Source: Portevinia maculata (taxonomy: Eukaryota; Arthropoda; Insecta; Diptera; Syrphidae). From it: a stretch of DNA of 64,000 bases. The translations under genes were made by a program, and so were the position numbers. Below, piece after piece: positions 11,686 through 23,297 of this stretch. The first letter of the stretch is position 1, and each line of letters starts with the position of its first letter. Under the pieces are notes generated by a model. It was not told the DNA's origin. It was given only the letters and a program-made list of their open reading frames with translations, and ran no database searches. The DNA is taken from the NCBI GenBank assembly GCA_949715645.1, contig OX454529.1, positions 7,235,819-7,299,818 on the forward strand. The letters run 5' to 3'.

Positions 11686-12600
11686 CGTGGACTGATTTCG
11701 TAGTAGCATTAAAAAAAGCTCATAAAATGCGTCGAAGTGCCATAAAGCAATAATCACACATCACAATCAAACACATACGTACTAGGTCTGTTGCCTTACT
11801 TTTTCAAGCCATTTTAAGCTACTCAAAGTCGCCAAAAACTGGTTAGTTGTTCCCTAACACGGAAATTTCGTAAGCGAGAGAGGCAACGACAGATCAAATC
11901 AATCCACTTGAACTGATAAAGTTATGAATATTCGCCCAAGAAATCTTTTCGGGCCCCGCTTTACTAAATACGAAATCGTATCTCTAATGGACTTTTGTAT
12001 TTTAAGGTAGGAAACGTTTGCACAAGTTATCACTTAAGAAAATGTGTGAAAATGTTTTAAAATATTCGTTCTTAACCTCACTATCAACAAACTCCATGGA
12101 GAATACCCTTAGTTACGTTATAAAATCACAAGTAGACCCGATAAACAGTGGCATGCTGAAATAGTTTGTGGTTATTACATTTTGCTACAAAAGCGTTCCT
12201 TTACTTTTCCATCTGTCAGAGAATGTATCGCCACTCCTCGAAATTGAATTGACTTGATTTTACTTAAAAAGTAAGGGGAACAGTCCTATTATATCTCCTC
12301 GCCAGTAATTGAACTTAACATGCATTAACTATTTAAGGAAATTTATATTTGTAACTGTTTTATTGTTACAAATTGTCCAAGAGCAAACTTGATACTTATA
12401 TTATACAATATAATATAATATATAGTATTTGCAAAAATTGAACGAACAAAACAAAAAGTGTATTAGTCGCGTTATGTTTTTGCCTTTATTTTAATTGTAC
12501 ATTTTTTTGATATAACAAATATTATGTAGAAAAACTAAGCAAGTGTTATATTTTGTTGTAAGAATTACAAGAAAATGCCAGAAATAAATAAAATTTTATC
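11686..12600 (+). other. 3' UTR of the CACHD1-like gene (inferred)
   Basis: About 900 bases of AT-rich, non-coding, non-repeat DNA follow the stop. Candidate polyadenylation signals include AATAAATAAA near 12580. Beyond ~12640 sequence becomes intergenic. Confidence 0.5.
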
Positions 12601-12939
12601 TAAAATTGTTATTTTTATTTTTTGTTGTATCTGTGTATATTTATTTAATTTATTTAGCAACAAACATCACCAGGGGAAAAGGTACGAAGGGCCCATTCCC
12701 GCCACAGAGATTTTATTTCACTTTATTAGCGTCTTCTTCTACCTTCCGGTGAGGCTATGATCAGGATTTACTACATCCCTAATGGCCTGCCTGTGCAGTT
12801 CGCTATTGCGACCTCAGAAAAAAGCGCCATGCCTCCCGATTTTGAATCACTTCGTCGCTGAGGCCAATCAAATGCTGGTGTTGCTGCATTTGTGTGATCC
12901 AGGAGTATTAAGGGCTGCCTCTCTTACAGGTTTGTATTG

Positions 12940-14160
12940 GAACGTTGATTGATATCACGGCCGCGCTCCATTTTCTTCGAGACAGGTTCTTTCTCTCCCG
13001 TATTAACGCTCCCCTCACTTTCTACTATCAGAACGTAAGAGGAAGAGGACTGCGATCTAAAACCCACTGCTGTCTTGCACCAATCTCATGCTCTCCCATT
13101 CGATGTCTACGCCCTGACCGAAACCAATCTGATTCCCGACATAAAGAACCAGGAGATCCTTCCCCCTTTTTTAAATTTTGTTCGAGACGACGATCTTACC
13201 CGACCAACTGATGGCTCTCCTTGCCGAGGCTGCCTACTGGCCACCCACAAAGACCTTGACTCCTCTCTAATTGCTGTTTCCAATTCTTCTAAGCTTGACT
13301 TCGTTTCTAAAGAAATAAAACTCCCCAGCAGATCCGTTTACGTTATGTGTCTTTACATCTTACCGGCTCAATCTATAGAATCCTACCAACTCGCAATCGA
13401 CCAAATAAATAACATATCTCATTCCCTTGATGATATAATTATATTCGGCGACTTCAATCTTCCGCATTTGCACTAGACTCCATCAGATGAAGAATTTTTT
13501 TTTATCGCCTCAAACCCCACCTCAAGCAAGGAATGTCTCGTCTTGGATGGGATAACAGACTCAAGTTTATGTCAAGTCAGTGGGGTCTCCAACTACATGG
13601 GTAGGCAGTTAGACCTCATTTTCACAACTGACCCTTTAAACGCCTCTGTGTCCCTGAGGAGGCGCTGTTGACCATTGATAACTTTCACCCGCCACTTCTT
13701 CTTTCTTTTTTCCTTAACTCGCCTATCCAACCCATTCCCTCAGCAGCTGCTTCGGCTTACGACTTTCATAAAGCGAATTTTCAAAAAATCAACACATCTC
13801 TGAGTAGGTGTTCTTTTGAGTTCGCCAATCTACCTCTGAAGGATGCTCTCTACACTTTCTACAGAGAATTATTTAATTCTATATCTCTCTATGTCCCATT
13901 TTCTCGCAAAAAAACCTTTTCTACCAGCCCCCCTTGGTACAATCCAAGGCTTCGGCCTTTACGCAACAAAAGAAACAAACTATGGGCAGTTTTCATTCGA
14001 ACCGATTCTTTTTCTGATTATTCCAACCACCTCGGTGTTTACCTTCAATTCACCCAACTTTATAACTCCCTCTATCAACAGTATCTTAATAGTGCGCAAA
14101 CCGAGCTAATAAACGATCCGAAGTCATTTTTCCAATTCGTTAACTATAAAAAAAAGGTGT
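12940..14160 (+). pseudogene. Non-LTR retrotransposon endonuclease + linker fragment
   Basis: A plus-strand LINE ORF2 start in broken frames. It has LTFYYQNVRGRGLRSKTH, then VYALTETNLIPDI, then IIIFGDFNLPHLH (endonuclease GDFN motif), and after a frame change the post-endonuclease linker (AYDFHKANFQKIN ... NDPKSFFQFVNYKKK) at 13668-14162. A TAG stop follows GDFNLPHLH. The copy ends at 14160, before the RT domain. Positions 12640-12940 hold nothing recognised. Confidence 0.83.
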
Positions 14161-14195
14161 GAGCCACGCTGCACTCACGGTATAGTTGATGTGTA

Positions 14196-16235
14196 AATAT
14201 GTAGGCACAATTGCACGTTAGCTACCTAATTTGTTATCTAGCTAACGACATAACTAAGTTACTAACGTAGTTAAATTAGCTGCGCTAAAAATGCAATCCA
14301 TTTGGTGGTTAGCTATCATAATGACAACTAATTTTAGCTATTATACTCAATCCAACAAAAATGTCAGTACAGGCCTTATGGAGGAGCTTTTTTTCTACCA
14401 GTGGTGCCTGTAGATACTCTCACGGCACTCAAACGCAAGAATTGCCACTGAAATAAAAACCAAACCACTGTCATACCAAGGAATTGTTGTTGTAATTTTC
14501 CTAAAATTCGCATATAACCCACCACAACCAGTCTCCCACACAGCCGAATGGGATGGGAATTAGCGTGATCGTCTTGTATTCGCTTGCTGTTATCATCCAC
14601 CAAAATAAGCAGTGTGTGTGACTGAAGCACATTAGAAGAGTATTCCCATCTCTACAATGAAGCATATCATTAAGGGTTTTTCTATGGATTTTGTCAAAGA
14701 ACTTTCGATTTGGGGGTTTTGAGAACGAATTATTACGTGGGGTGTTGCCATTCGGTTTTAATTTGATTGTATTTATATTGTACAGCTGCATAAGTGCAGT
14801 TTTTTGTACAATCTGTTTAGGTATATGACATTGCGTCGTGGTTATATAATTTTGTATTCTACGAGTAATTGCCTGACTGTGTCTACCTTTAACAATACAC
14901 ATATAGCGGGAAGGACTGGGAAATGTTTTTAGAAAATCTTGCTGATATGTCGCAAACTGTAATAAAAAAAAAAACATAAATACATCCTTTCATCTCATTA
15001 TGAACCTGTTTGTATGATATCTTTGTTTTTCCGATGAATGACGCCTGTTTTGCCAATGAATACGGGAATTCCCAAAAGGAAGATCTCAAGTTAGGTAGGG
15101 ATGCAATCATATAATGGGTTGCTTGAAATCGTTAAACGTTACAAAGCAAAGTATGAAACATACGTCGTGGATGAAATAGCTCAAAATGCGGGACATAAAG
15201 TGCTTCGCTTGCCGCCTTAACACTGTGACCTTAATCCAATAGAATTGGTTTGGGTTTCAAGCTTTGGTTTGTAGCAAGCCAAAACAAGTCATTTAAAATG
15301 GCTGAAATAAGAGACTTACTAACGACAGCACTTACAAGCGTTGGCATCGATGTGTCCAACACGTTGAACAGGTTGTTGAGCCAAATATGTGGGGAATGGA
15401 CGTTTGTGCCGAGGAAGCAATTGAAAGGTTAATAATAGACCTAAATAACGAGATCAGTAGCATTAATTACGGATTAGTTGAGTAGTGATATTAGAAATTA
15501 GTATTTTATGTTTTACAATATTTATAATGAATAAATTGGATTACAGTGATATATTTTTTGTTTTGATTTTTTGTTTGTGTTACGAAATTTATATAATTTC
15601 TTGGTCTACTGGGGATACTCTTAAAAAACGCGCCTATTATTACTCGTATCTTACCAAAAAAAGAAAAAGATAAAAGGAATTTATTTCGTTCCGCAATATT
15701 TTTATTTTAAATAGGAAGATGGTAACCCTAATAGAATTGCTCTCTGAGTTATGGCGAATTATCATACACACTACGGCAACCCTGTGAGAGCTTTAAAGAG
15801 GGACGGATTTATGTAAGTTATTGCAACCAGACTGAGAGATAAACATCCTATCTTCCCTGTTCTGACAATTTTTGTTTGATAGAGTATAGCTATTAGTTGC
15901 AGATTGTGTAACTAAGCTCGTTAGGTTGCCAAAGTTAGTTGCGTATGACAACTAAAAGTTGGTTAGTTTTTAGCTGTAGCTTTTTAGCTGCCTAGGTGAC
16001 ACAGTTGCACGTTAGCTACCTAATTTGTTATCTAGCTAACGCCATAACTAAGTATCTAACGTAGTTAAATTAGCTGCGCTAAAAATGCAATCGATTTGGT
16101 GGTTAGCTATCATAATGACAACTAATTTTAGCTATTAGCTATTAGTTGCAGGTTGTGTAACTAAGCACGTTAGGTTGCCAAAGTTAGTTGCGGATGACAA
16201 CTAAAAGTTGGTTAGCTTTTTAGCTGTCCAGGTAA
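14196..16235. repeat. TTAGCTA-rich A-B-A-B repeat array (split by an insertion)
   Basis: Block A (CACGTTAGCTACCTAATTTG ... ACAACTAATTTTAGCTATTA) occurs at 14205-14345 and 15998-16137. Block B (TAGTTGCAGATTGTGTAACT ... AACTAAAAGTTGGTTAG) occurs at ~15888-15985 and ~16138-16228. Copies differ by only a few bases. The first A is separated from the first B by a Tc1-like element. No coding; satellite or MITE origin unknown. Confidence 0.8.
14346..15884 (+). mobile_element. Tc1/mariner-superfamily element with TIRs and TA duplication
   Basis: The ends are near inverted copies: CTCAATCCAACAAAAATGTC on the left against CTCTATCAAACAAAAATTGT as the reverse complement of the right end, both continuing to GTCAG-ACAGG. 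TA flanks both sides (14344-14345, 15885-15886). The plus-strand transposase 3' part lies at 15110-15430: GHKVLRLPP, then CDLNPIELVW, a DDE third-acidic-residue region, with a TAA in between. The N-terminal half is not recognisable; 14376-14977 has only a minus-strand open frame of unknown meaning. Confidence 0.85.
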
Positions 16236-16365
16236 TAACTAATAACTAAATCAAAATTTATTGTTTTGCTAAAATGGCGATAATTTATTGGGATTTATTA
16301 TGCATATTGCGTTTAAAATAAAAATTGATTGAATGTCCCTTTTATTTTACATCAGGTTAGTTTAC

Positions 16366-16965
16366 AAAGAGGTCCTTGGAGCCACAATAAAGGTCCTTTA
16401 ATCCCGAAAAAGGATATTTTTCCAAAATGTCTTTAAAAACGGCACGGTTTACATGAGTGCAATGTTATTTGAATAAGGGGTCCTAGAAACAACAAACATT
16501 TTGGAAAAATATCCTTTTTTCGACTTTTAAGGACCTTTTTGTTGTTTCAAAGAACTCTTAGTCAAATAACATTGAACGCAGATATACCGTGCGGATTCTA
16601 ATGACATTTTGGAAAAATATCCTGTTTTCGACTATTAAGGACCTTTTTTGTTGTTGCAAGGACCTCTGAGTCAAATAAAATTTAAAACAGATATACCGTG
16701 TGGATTCAAAAGATATTTTGGAAAAATATCCTTTTTTCAAGTTTTAAGGACCTTTTTTGTTGTTGCAAGGACCTCTTAGTCAAATAACATTTAACACAGC
16801 TATACCGTGTGGATTCAAATGATATTTTGGAAAAATATCCTTTTTTCAAGTTTTAAGGACCTTTTTTGTTGTTGCAAGGACCTCTTAGTCAAATAACATT
16901 TAACACAGATATACCGTGTGGATTCAAATGATATTTTGGAAAAATATCCTTTTTTCAAGTCATTG
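16366..16965. repeat. ~109-bp tandem array with one inverted leading unit
   Basis: The motif TTGGAAAAATATCC recurs at 16501, 16609, 16718, 16827 and 16936, spacing 108-109 bases. Each unit also has AAGGACCTTTTTTGTTGTTG, CAAGGACCTCTTAGTCAAAT and ATACCGTGTGGATTC. The leading part (16366-16490) carries the same motifs reversed (AAAAAGGATATTTTTCCAAA, GAGGTCCTTGGAG), so the array starts head-to-head. No coding. Confidence 0.9.
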
Positions 16966-17385
16966 ACTTTCCTTGATTTCCTCAGTTGTCTCTCAGATTT
17001 AGATGTGAAAGGTGGTTTTTACAGTGTAGTAAGAGTGCAAAAAAAATTTGGTGCGCTATTTTAAAACGGAAGAAAATTATCGTAAAGTGAAAATAAATTT
17101 GGAATTAAATCACTTTAAGTTTTTGAATGAATATATTAAAGTTTAATATATATGCAAAATTTTATGTCGCTGTAACAGTTGGGGCAGATTTGAATAAGTT
17201 TGTTGGGGCACATTTGAACATGTTCAAAACTGCCCCGATACGTTTTTTTTTACATAAGTTTTTACATTTTAAAGAAACTGTTATGTTTTTCATTCAATAA
17301 ATCTGTTGCTCATTATTTTATTTTTTTTAAGTGAATAATGGTGCACATTCATATTTAGAGATCCACGAAGTGCACTAAAACAGAC

Positions 17386-18927
17386 ATGATATTACTTTTA
17401 TTGGACAATCACGAAAGCCATTGCTCAATTGAAGCCATAAACTTTTGCCGTGATCATGGTATCGTCCTTGTTACTTTTCCTCCCCATTACACTCATCGCC
17501 TTCAGCCACTTGATGTTGCTGTCCTAGGACCCTTTAAGCAAAAACTATCGGTAGCACAAAATGACTGGCTACTTAACAACCCTGGCAAAACAATAAGAAT
17601 ACACAACCTTCCGTCTATTGCAAATACTGCGTATATCAATGCGTTCACTCCAAAAAATATAACTTCTGGGCTTGCCAAGCCAAGCATTTTTCCATTTTCA
17701 AGGAATGTATTGTTACATTCCGGCTAGGATTCGAAAAGATAAAACGTAATTCTATTTAATTAATCTTTATTAGTTCTCTTTCAATGTCTTTTACTTCTTG
17801 ATTATTATTCTAATAATTCACTTATTTAATTCAACAATTCACTTTCACAATTAATCACTTTAAATAAACAATCACTTCTCTTATTCAATATTCTCTATAC
17901 TTTTCACTACTGTCATCTATCGCCCTTCTTTATCGCGGTTCACAACTCGAATGTCTTGGGTGCTCCTGCGACATCTATTTATATCTCCTAGTGACACCTC
18001 TCGAAATTTCCAGATTCGTTGAGAAGGTTCGTTAAGTTCAGAAGGTTCGAGAACAACATACCAAGTTATACCACAGCTACTCAAACTGCTATTCAAATGC
18101 TGCCAAAATCGGTAATATGGCCACTTTCTACTAGATGGCGCTTGCTGAATGACACAGTTTGAGCAAACATGCAACAGTATTATATAGTATATAAGTATAA
18201 AAGAGCTGATGAAGCTGATCTGCCAACTGATGAATTTGTTATAACGCCAACTGACATCGTTTCACCTGAAATAGCACGACCTTATCCGAAAGCTGCGCCA
18301 AGGAAACCCAACACTGGAGGGCGAAAGAAAGGAAAGTCGCGGATACTCACCAAAACCCCTGAAAAAAATGAGATTGAAGACGCATATTTAAAACGTCAAA
18401 AGCGTCTGAAACAAACACCGATACTGGCTTTAAATGATTGCTATAAAGATAAAAACTCCAAACCGCAAACCAAAGCTAAAAACTTAATGGAATCCAGCTC
18501 CGGCTCAGATCAAAGCTTCTCGGTTAATGACGACACCGATCTCGATTTTGATTTTGCTGGCGATTCTTCCTTTGAAGAAGGACATGTAACGGAACCAGTA
18601 GAAAACGAGGAATCATATGACTTTAGTTATGACAATTTAAATCAAGGCGACTTCACTTTGGCCGAATGTTCTAACAAAAAGAGCAATAAAAAGCTGGCTT
18701 CTGTGGGCAAAATAAAAGAAAAAAGTGGATATATGTACAACATAAGCTTTTTAAAAAAGATGCCTGAATCCTTCAAGTTTTACTTTCCTGATCTAGAAGA
18801 CAACTCATTTATAAACGCCTTAGAAATCAAAGCCAAGCTGAATACACCAATTAACGCTCCAGGTACATCAAGAACATCCGCTTTGATAACTTTTGCGTTT
18901 GATTTTTCGAAATACCGATTGGGTTGA
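17386..18927 (+). pseudogene. pogo-like (DDE_1) transposase, split by a solo LTR
   Basis: 17386-17706 reads LLLLDNHESHCSIEAINFCR with FPPHYTHRLQPLDVAVLGPF, the second catalytic Asp and conserved core of CENP-B/pogo transposases. 18190-18927 gives the C-terminal tail: RPYPKAAPRKPNTGGRKKGK, SRILTKTPEKNEIE, then an acidic Ser/Asp region. The N-terminal DNA-binding half is missing and the join carries stops, so it is not functional. Confidence 0.83.
17711..18176. mobile_element. Solo LTR inside the pogo transposase
   Basis: 466 bp starting TGTTACATTC and ending ACATGCAACA, flanked by a 4-bp duplication GTAT (17707-17710 and 18177-18180). TG...CA ends and 4-5 bp TSDs are typical of Gypsy/BEL LTRs. 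No internal retroviral genes are present here. A related 3' LTR fragment lies at 19465-19760. Confidence 0.85.
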
Positions 18928-19464
18928 ATACAAAAAAAAATTCTTACTTTACTCTAAGAAGATAAAATGGTATAAATTCTATTTTTCTGTTATGTTTCTT
19001 ATGAATCTTTGTTTCTTTTCTGTTTTCTTTTAACAAATGAATGTAATAGGTATAACCAAAGAATGAATTTTAAGTTTGTATTTTTTAATCTTGGCTGTTT
19101 TTGTATCCAGTATGAATTTTAGGTTTGTGATTGATAAGCTTTTTTCATGTTTTTATAAATAATAAATATTAAAAAATAAAATTAAGTGTGTTTTATTCAC
19201 CAAAAATAAATTAAGATTGCTGTTCAAAAGTGCCCCTTCCGAGTTGAAAAGTGCCCCATACATGGGGCACTTTTGAACATTACAACCAATATTGGTTGAA
19301 AATAAAAATTTAAATTAACCAAATATTAATTGAAATCAAAGTTCAATACCACTGTTCAATGTGAGAAAAATGTACAGACCAATAAATCAAATATATAAGG
19401 TTTTATCAATTTTGAAAGCAAAAAGTGTTCAAATGTGCCCCACTCTCCCCTACTTATACTTTTT

Positions 19465-19760
19465 CTCTATACTGTCCACTACTGTCATCTATCGCACTTC
19501 TTTATCGCGGTTCACAACTCGAATGTCTTGGGTGCTCCTGCGACATCTATTTATATCTCTTAGTGACACCTTTCGAAATTTCCAGATTCGTTGAGTTTAG
19601 AAGGTTCGAGAACTATATAACTATGGATGTACTAGTTATTCCACAGCTACTCAAACTGATATTCAAATGATGCCAAAATCGGTAATATGGCTACTTTCTA
19701 CTAGATGGCGCAACTTGACTACTTGATGCTCAATCACACAGTTTGAGCAAACATGCAACA
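19465..19760. repeat. LTR fragment related to the solo LTR at 17711
   Basis: Shares long runs with 17900-18176, for example TTTATCGCGGTTCACAACTC, GGGTGCTCCTGCGACATC and ACTTTCTACTAGATGGCGC, and the same ACATGCAACA terminus. The first ~190 bp of the LTR are missing. It begins just after the pogo right end. Confidence 0.82.
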
Positions 19761-19933
19761 ATATCGATTCAACTCTGGCGAAAAAAGAATTGTTCTTGGC
19801 AAAAAAAAGAAAGTTTAAAGAAGAGGAGGCAACTAGAAGAGAAAGAAATAAATTCTTGCCAAAAGAGGGTAATTTTTGCTTCATCATCTGATTCAGAGGT
19901 GGAAGTAGATCCTGAACATCGCAGAGTCATGCA

Positions 19934-20285
19934 GGTGGCAATGGTGCGATGGTAGTGTATTCACTAAGTGATTGGCAGGTCGTGCGTTCGAATCCCGACC
20001 AGGGCCATTATTTTTATAAATTGAACACAACAAAAACTGATCTCCCTAAAGCAATTTAGGCGCCACCTATTGAGAAAAAAAAATCCCATCGCACCAAACT
20101 TCTTTCCTATCCTTCTATTCTTTCAGTAAGTAGCACCCAAAAATAGGCAATGAATTGCTGGGAGCTATTTGCGCAACAAACTAAATGCCTGCGCTGTGGT
20201 TTTACCATTATAAGGGTACTGTGTCACTACAGAAAAAAGAAATCCCTTTAGTGCACTTAAATTATAAAAAAAAAAAAAAAAAAAT
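19934..20285 (+). mobile_element. tRNA-derived SINE, family 1, copy 1
   Basis: GGTGGCAATGGTGCGATGG head with a pol III B box in GTGCGTTCGAATCCCGAC, then a tRNA-unrelated body (GATCTCCCTAAAGCAATTTA, TTATAAGGGTACTGTGTCAC) and a poly(A) end. The same layout recurs at 38878-39180. Confidence 0.85.
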
Positions 20286-20309
20286 TGATCGACCAGTTCA
20301 GTCGTCATC

Positions 20310-20905
20310 CGGAGTGCCGCCTTCAAAGAGAGGTACGAGTATGTTAGGGTCTGGAAAACTGCTTCTGATCCAAAACCTTCACAACTACAAAAAAGTAAAT
20401 GATGTTATTTCAAGGGTTGCTCTTCGGAAGTTCCTTGGACACCTCTGGTACTTGTCGGAAGAACTTGTGGCTTTTGGATTTTTCGATGATGGAGTCTCCA
20501 ATAAAACAAAAAAAAAATGGTTTCCTCCCTCGAAATTGAGGGAGTAGAGAACCCCTTAAAGCGAATAACTGTCGACATCGCCAATATTCTATCAAAAGGT
20601 TTGGAGGATTTCATGAGCTCAAATACCCGCCGATTCTTCAATATCACAGGATTATCTTCAGAGTTCTTGATTAAGGATGTGGTTGAGTGGCCCAAGGACA
20701 GAGCATACAACTAAGTGAAACATGGAGTACGCAACATGAGAGTAGTCAATGACATCGCTGAGCGAGGAGTAAAGCTTATGGATGAGTACAACAAGCTACA
20801 CACTAATAACGAAGAACAGAAGCAGTTTCTATTACCTATTGGCGATTAAAGATTATAGAAAGAAGTATCCCGACAGGAAGAAATCAACATTGCTGAAGTG
20901 AAGTA
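20310..20905 (+). pseudogene. Fragment of an unrecognised TE-associated protein
   Basis: Broken plus-strand frames read ALRKFLGHLWYLSEELVAF-GFFDD, then MVSSLEIEG, then after a stop RVVNDIAERGVKLMDEYN with NNEEQKQFLL. I recall this arrangement as a recurring ORF in arthropod and cnidarian repeats but cannot assign a function. At least two frame breaks. Confidence 0.5.
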
Positions 20906-20909
20906 ATCA

Positions 20910-21490
20910 TCTTAATTTATGTTTATACATTAATTTATTACTTGTATTTATGTTTTTTTAAATAAATTAAATCTAATTTATAAACCAAATTTTAATTGTA
21001 ACTTTATAATTATATCCATTAATCCATTATTTACTGGATCACCCTGCAAAGTTTGGTGGGTGGTAGCGACCCCTAAATATTATCCGATTTGTATAACATT
21101 TTTAGAAAAAAAAATGTTCATGAGAAAGAACCAAATGAAGGGTTGGGACGGTCAAAATTCAACAAAATTTGTTTTTGGATCCAATAAGGCGCACCCTAAT
21201 CACTATGTACTCGTATAAGGCACTTTATGGATTGGTGCAAAAAAAAATTGAGATAACAATTAAGCATGACACTACGATGATAGTAGCTGTGTTTAATGAA
21301 AAAATGATCAGAACAGAACAGATCAGATCAGCACACATGAGCGAAAGCTGTCAGATCAAGTGAGAAGAAAAAAGTACAGCTACATGTGACAGCTCCCATA
21401 TCAGCTGTTAAATTCCAAAATAAATAAATCCAAATGAAAAGTGAGACTCAAAGTTGCTTTTGATAAATAAAATAAAATGAATACTTCAGA
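20910..21490. other. AT-rich stretch, nothing recognised
   Basis: Short open frames only; no repeat or motif I can name. Confidence 0.4.
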
Positions 21491-21538
21491 CTTTTTAATA
21501 CTCGAGATGTTGGAAGATTCTGGCATGGCAGTAACATC

Positions 21539-22285
21539 ATGTTAAGTTCGTCGGATATTACAACATCGGATACCAGCAATAGCGATGATGAAGAAGATTT
21601 GCCACTGTTTTTCGTTGGAAAGGACGACAGAAATGCGATTTCTAGGTATCTAGAAGAAGTACTCGTAGTTCATTCTTATACTGAAAAAGAATTTATAACC
21701 CACTTTCGAGTAAGTCGCGATTTGTATCAATGCATAGTGCAACAATTTGCATTATCGTATGAGTACATCGCAATGGAAGGGGCCAAAACATTTTCTCCAG
21801 AAATTCATGTAGCACTCTTCTTGTGGTTCGCTGGACATGAAGCGTGCTCCTTCAGAGATATAGCAGATGGGTTCAATCTTTCTTTGGGAACAGTATGCCG
21901 AATAATAAATCGCACGCTTGGCTTTTTGAGCAACCTCTCAGATTCAGTTATTCGGTGGCCTACAGAGGAAGAAAAAGGTAGAACTACCTTATGGATGTAT
22001 AATAAAACTGGTATTCAGGGGATAATAGGTAATGTTAATATTATTTAATCTAACCGAAATAAATTTAATATATTTTATTTAGGTGCTATCGACGGTACCC
22101 ATATAAGGATTGACCCTCCTAAGCGAGCCAAGGACGATTACATAGATAGAAAAAACGTTATAAGTATATGTTTGCAAGCTATTTGTAACGATAGGAAGCA
22201 AATTATTGACATCTTCGTTGGCTATCCAGGATCAGTTCATGACAATAGAGTTTTGGAAAATTCCGACATATTAAAAAAATTAGGA
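21539..22285 (+). pseudogene. PIF/Harbinger transposase, 3' truncated, with one intron
   Basis: Exon 21539-22028 and exon 22083-22285 join in phase 1 across a 54-bp intron (ATAG|GTAATG ... TTTATTTAG|GT). The first exon has an acidic leader and a helix-turn-helix-like region (SFRDIADGFNLSLGTVCRII). The second starts AIDGTHIRIDPP, the first catalytic Asp of DDE_4, then GYPGSVHDNRVLENSD with the second. After ~22285 a LINE sequence replaces the C-terminus, so the last acidic residue is lost. Confidence 0.87.
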
Positions 22286-22289
22286 ACGG

Positions 22290-22560
22290 CTCTTGGAAAT
22301 TATATCCGAGGAAATTGTTCATTTAGAAGTCCTTCACAATACTGCTGCCATCTGTGTAGTATTTTTTCGTCATCCACAAGAAGCAGCCCTTGAGCACTGT
22401 TGATGAACTTTGGCGATCGGATTTTCTGGGCATTTCTCCATCTCTGAGCGGCTTTTTTGAAAATGGTTGGTCCCATGTTCAAGCTGGTTTGTCGGAGTCC
22501 GGGGACAGCTTGATTTTTATCAGCAGCCGAAGAACAGATGTCTTCTAACTCCCACAAACG
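22290..22560 (-). pseudogene. LINE linker fragment (RTE-like), copy 1
   Basis: Minus strand: INSAQGLLLVDDEKILHRWQ then QYCEGLLNEQFPRI, the region between endonuclease and RT in several insect LINEs. About 80% of the bases recur at 36230-36490. Confidence 0.72.
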
Positions 22561-22640
22561 GACATGGCTAGGTCGACATAGCTTTCGATAGTGCTGATCA
22601 ATAGTAAATTTTAGGGGTCACCGAGCAGTATAAAGAAATT
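22545..22640 (+). repeat. GGACATGGCTAG-type dispersed repeat, copy 1
   Basis: GGACATGGCTAGGTCGACAT then GATCAATAGTAAATTTTAGG. The same motif is at 24710-24790 next to GGACGGACGG. It resembles dispersed fly elements that carry GTCY/TA microsatellite cores; the family assignment is inference. Confidence 0.55.
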
Positions 22641-22849
22641 TTATAAACTTTAAGTCAAATTTTGATATAGGTACCTTTAGGGTTAAAAAAGGGTCCATAT
22701 GCACCAATTATAAAGAAAATAGGGCTTGTCAGCCTGCTGGGCTCCACACAAAAAGACTCTAAGCAAAAATAAAACAACAAAGAAACCATTTGCTTTCTAA
22801 ATTTACGTAACAAAGTTACGACAACATCCAAGAACAGCGCCAGAAAGGT

Positions 22850-23297
22850 TGTCTATATATAAACACGTGCTGACATTGACCAACAAAAAGACTTAACACA
22901 TTAAATAGTACGTAACAGTGAACACAAAAAGCTTCTCAATTATCACGCACCACAAACAAGATGCAAGACATAACAAAAACGTCCTTTTTTGATCGCCACT
23001 GTTTCAGCTGCAACAAACTGTTAAGAACAAATCATTGAATTTGGTAATGAATTTATTTTTATCGAGTGCAATGAAATAACAAAAATTACGCTACAGCGAC
23101 ATAGCTACATACATCTCATGATCTTCTCTTGCCTATATCTATAGGTAGCTTGCAATCCTGCCAAATCACAGGCAACAATCTTATGCCAAAAGTTTCATTC
23201 ATTTAACGACAGTGCAGTACAATCGCGCTGCAATCCCCAAACCAGTAGAAGATCCAAACGCCTTAGACTATTTTCACGAACGGCGGGTCGATCCGGT
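22850..23297 (+). promoter_or_regulatory. Putative promoter and 5' noncoding exon of the phosphate carrier gene
   Basis: A TATATATAAACACG run lies near 22853. An untranslated exon plausibly ends at GATCCG|GTGAGAGT (~23297/23298). The first coding exon has a clear acceptor (TTTGCAG at 23713), so an upstream noncoding exon must exist. Exact start and TATA use are inferred only. Confidence 0.35.

Larger units (their letters stand above)
17160..19453 (+). mobile_element. pogo/Tigger-like DNA transposon (decayed, interrupted)
   Basis: It contains a pogo-family DDE transposase in two parts around a solo LTR. The right end AAATGTGCCCCACTCTCCCC at ~19434-19453 is followed by TA, as expected for this superfamily. 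The motif TTGGGGCA...TTTGAA is repeated internally near 17180-17240, and a GTGCCCCATACATGGGGCAC palindrome lies near 19250. The left terminus is not clear. Confidence 0.72.

Noticed and set aside
14501..14977. 158-codon minus-strand ORF inside the Tc1-like element
   Set aside because: No family resemblance, and it is antisense to where the transposase 5' half should be. Probably chance or decayed sequence.
19934..20010. Possible tRNA gene (B box GGTCGTGCGTTCGAATCCC)
   Set aside because: The tRNA-like part is fused to a body and poly(A) tail and recurs at 38878; it is a SINE head, not a functional tRNA.
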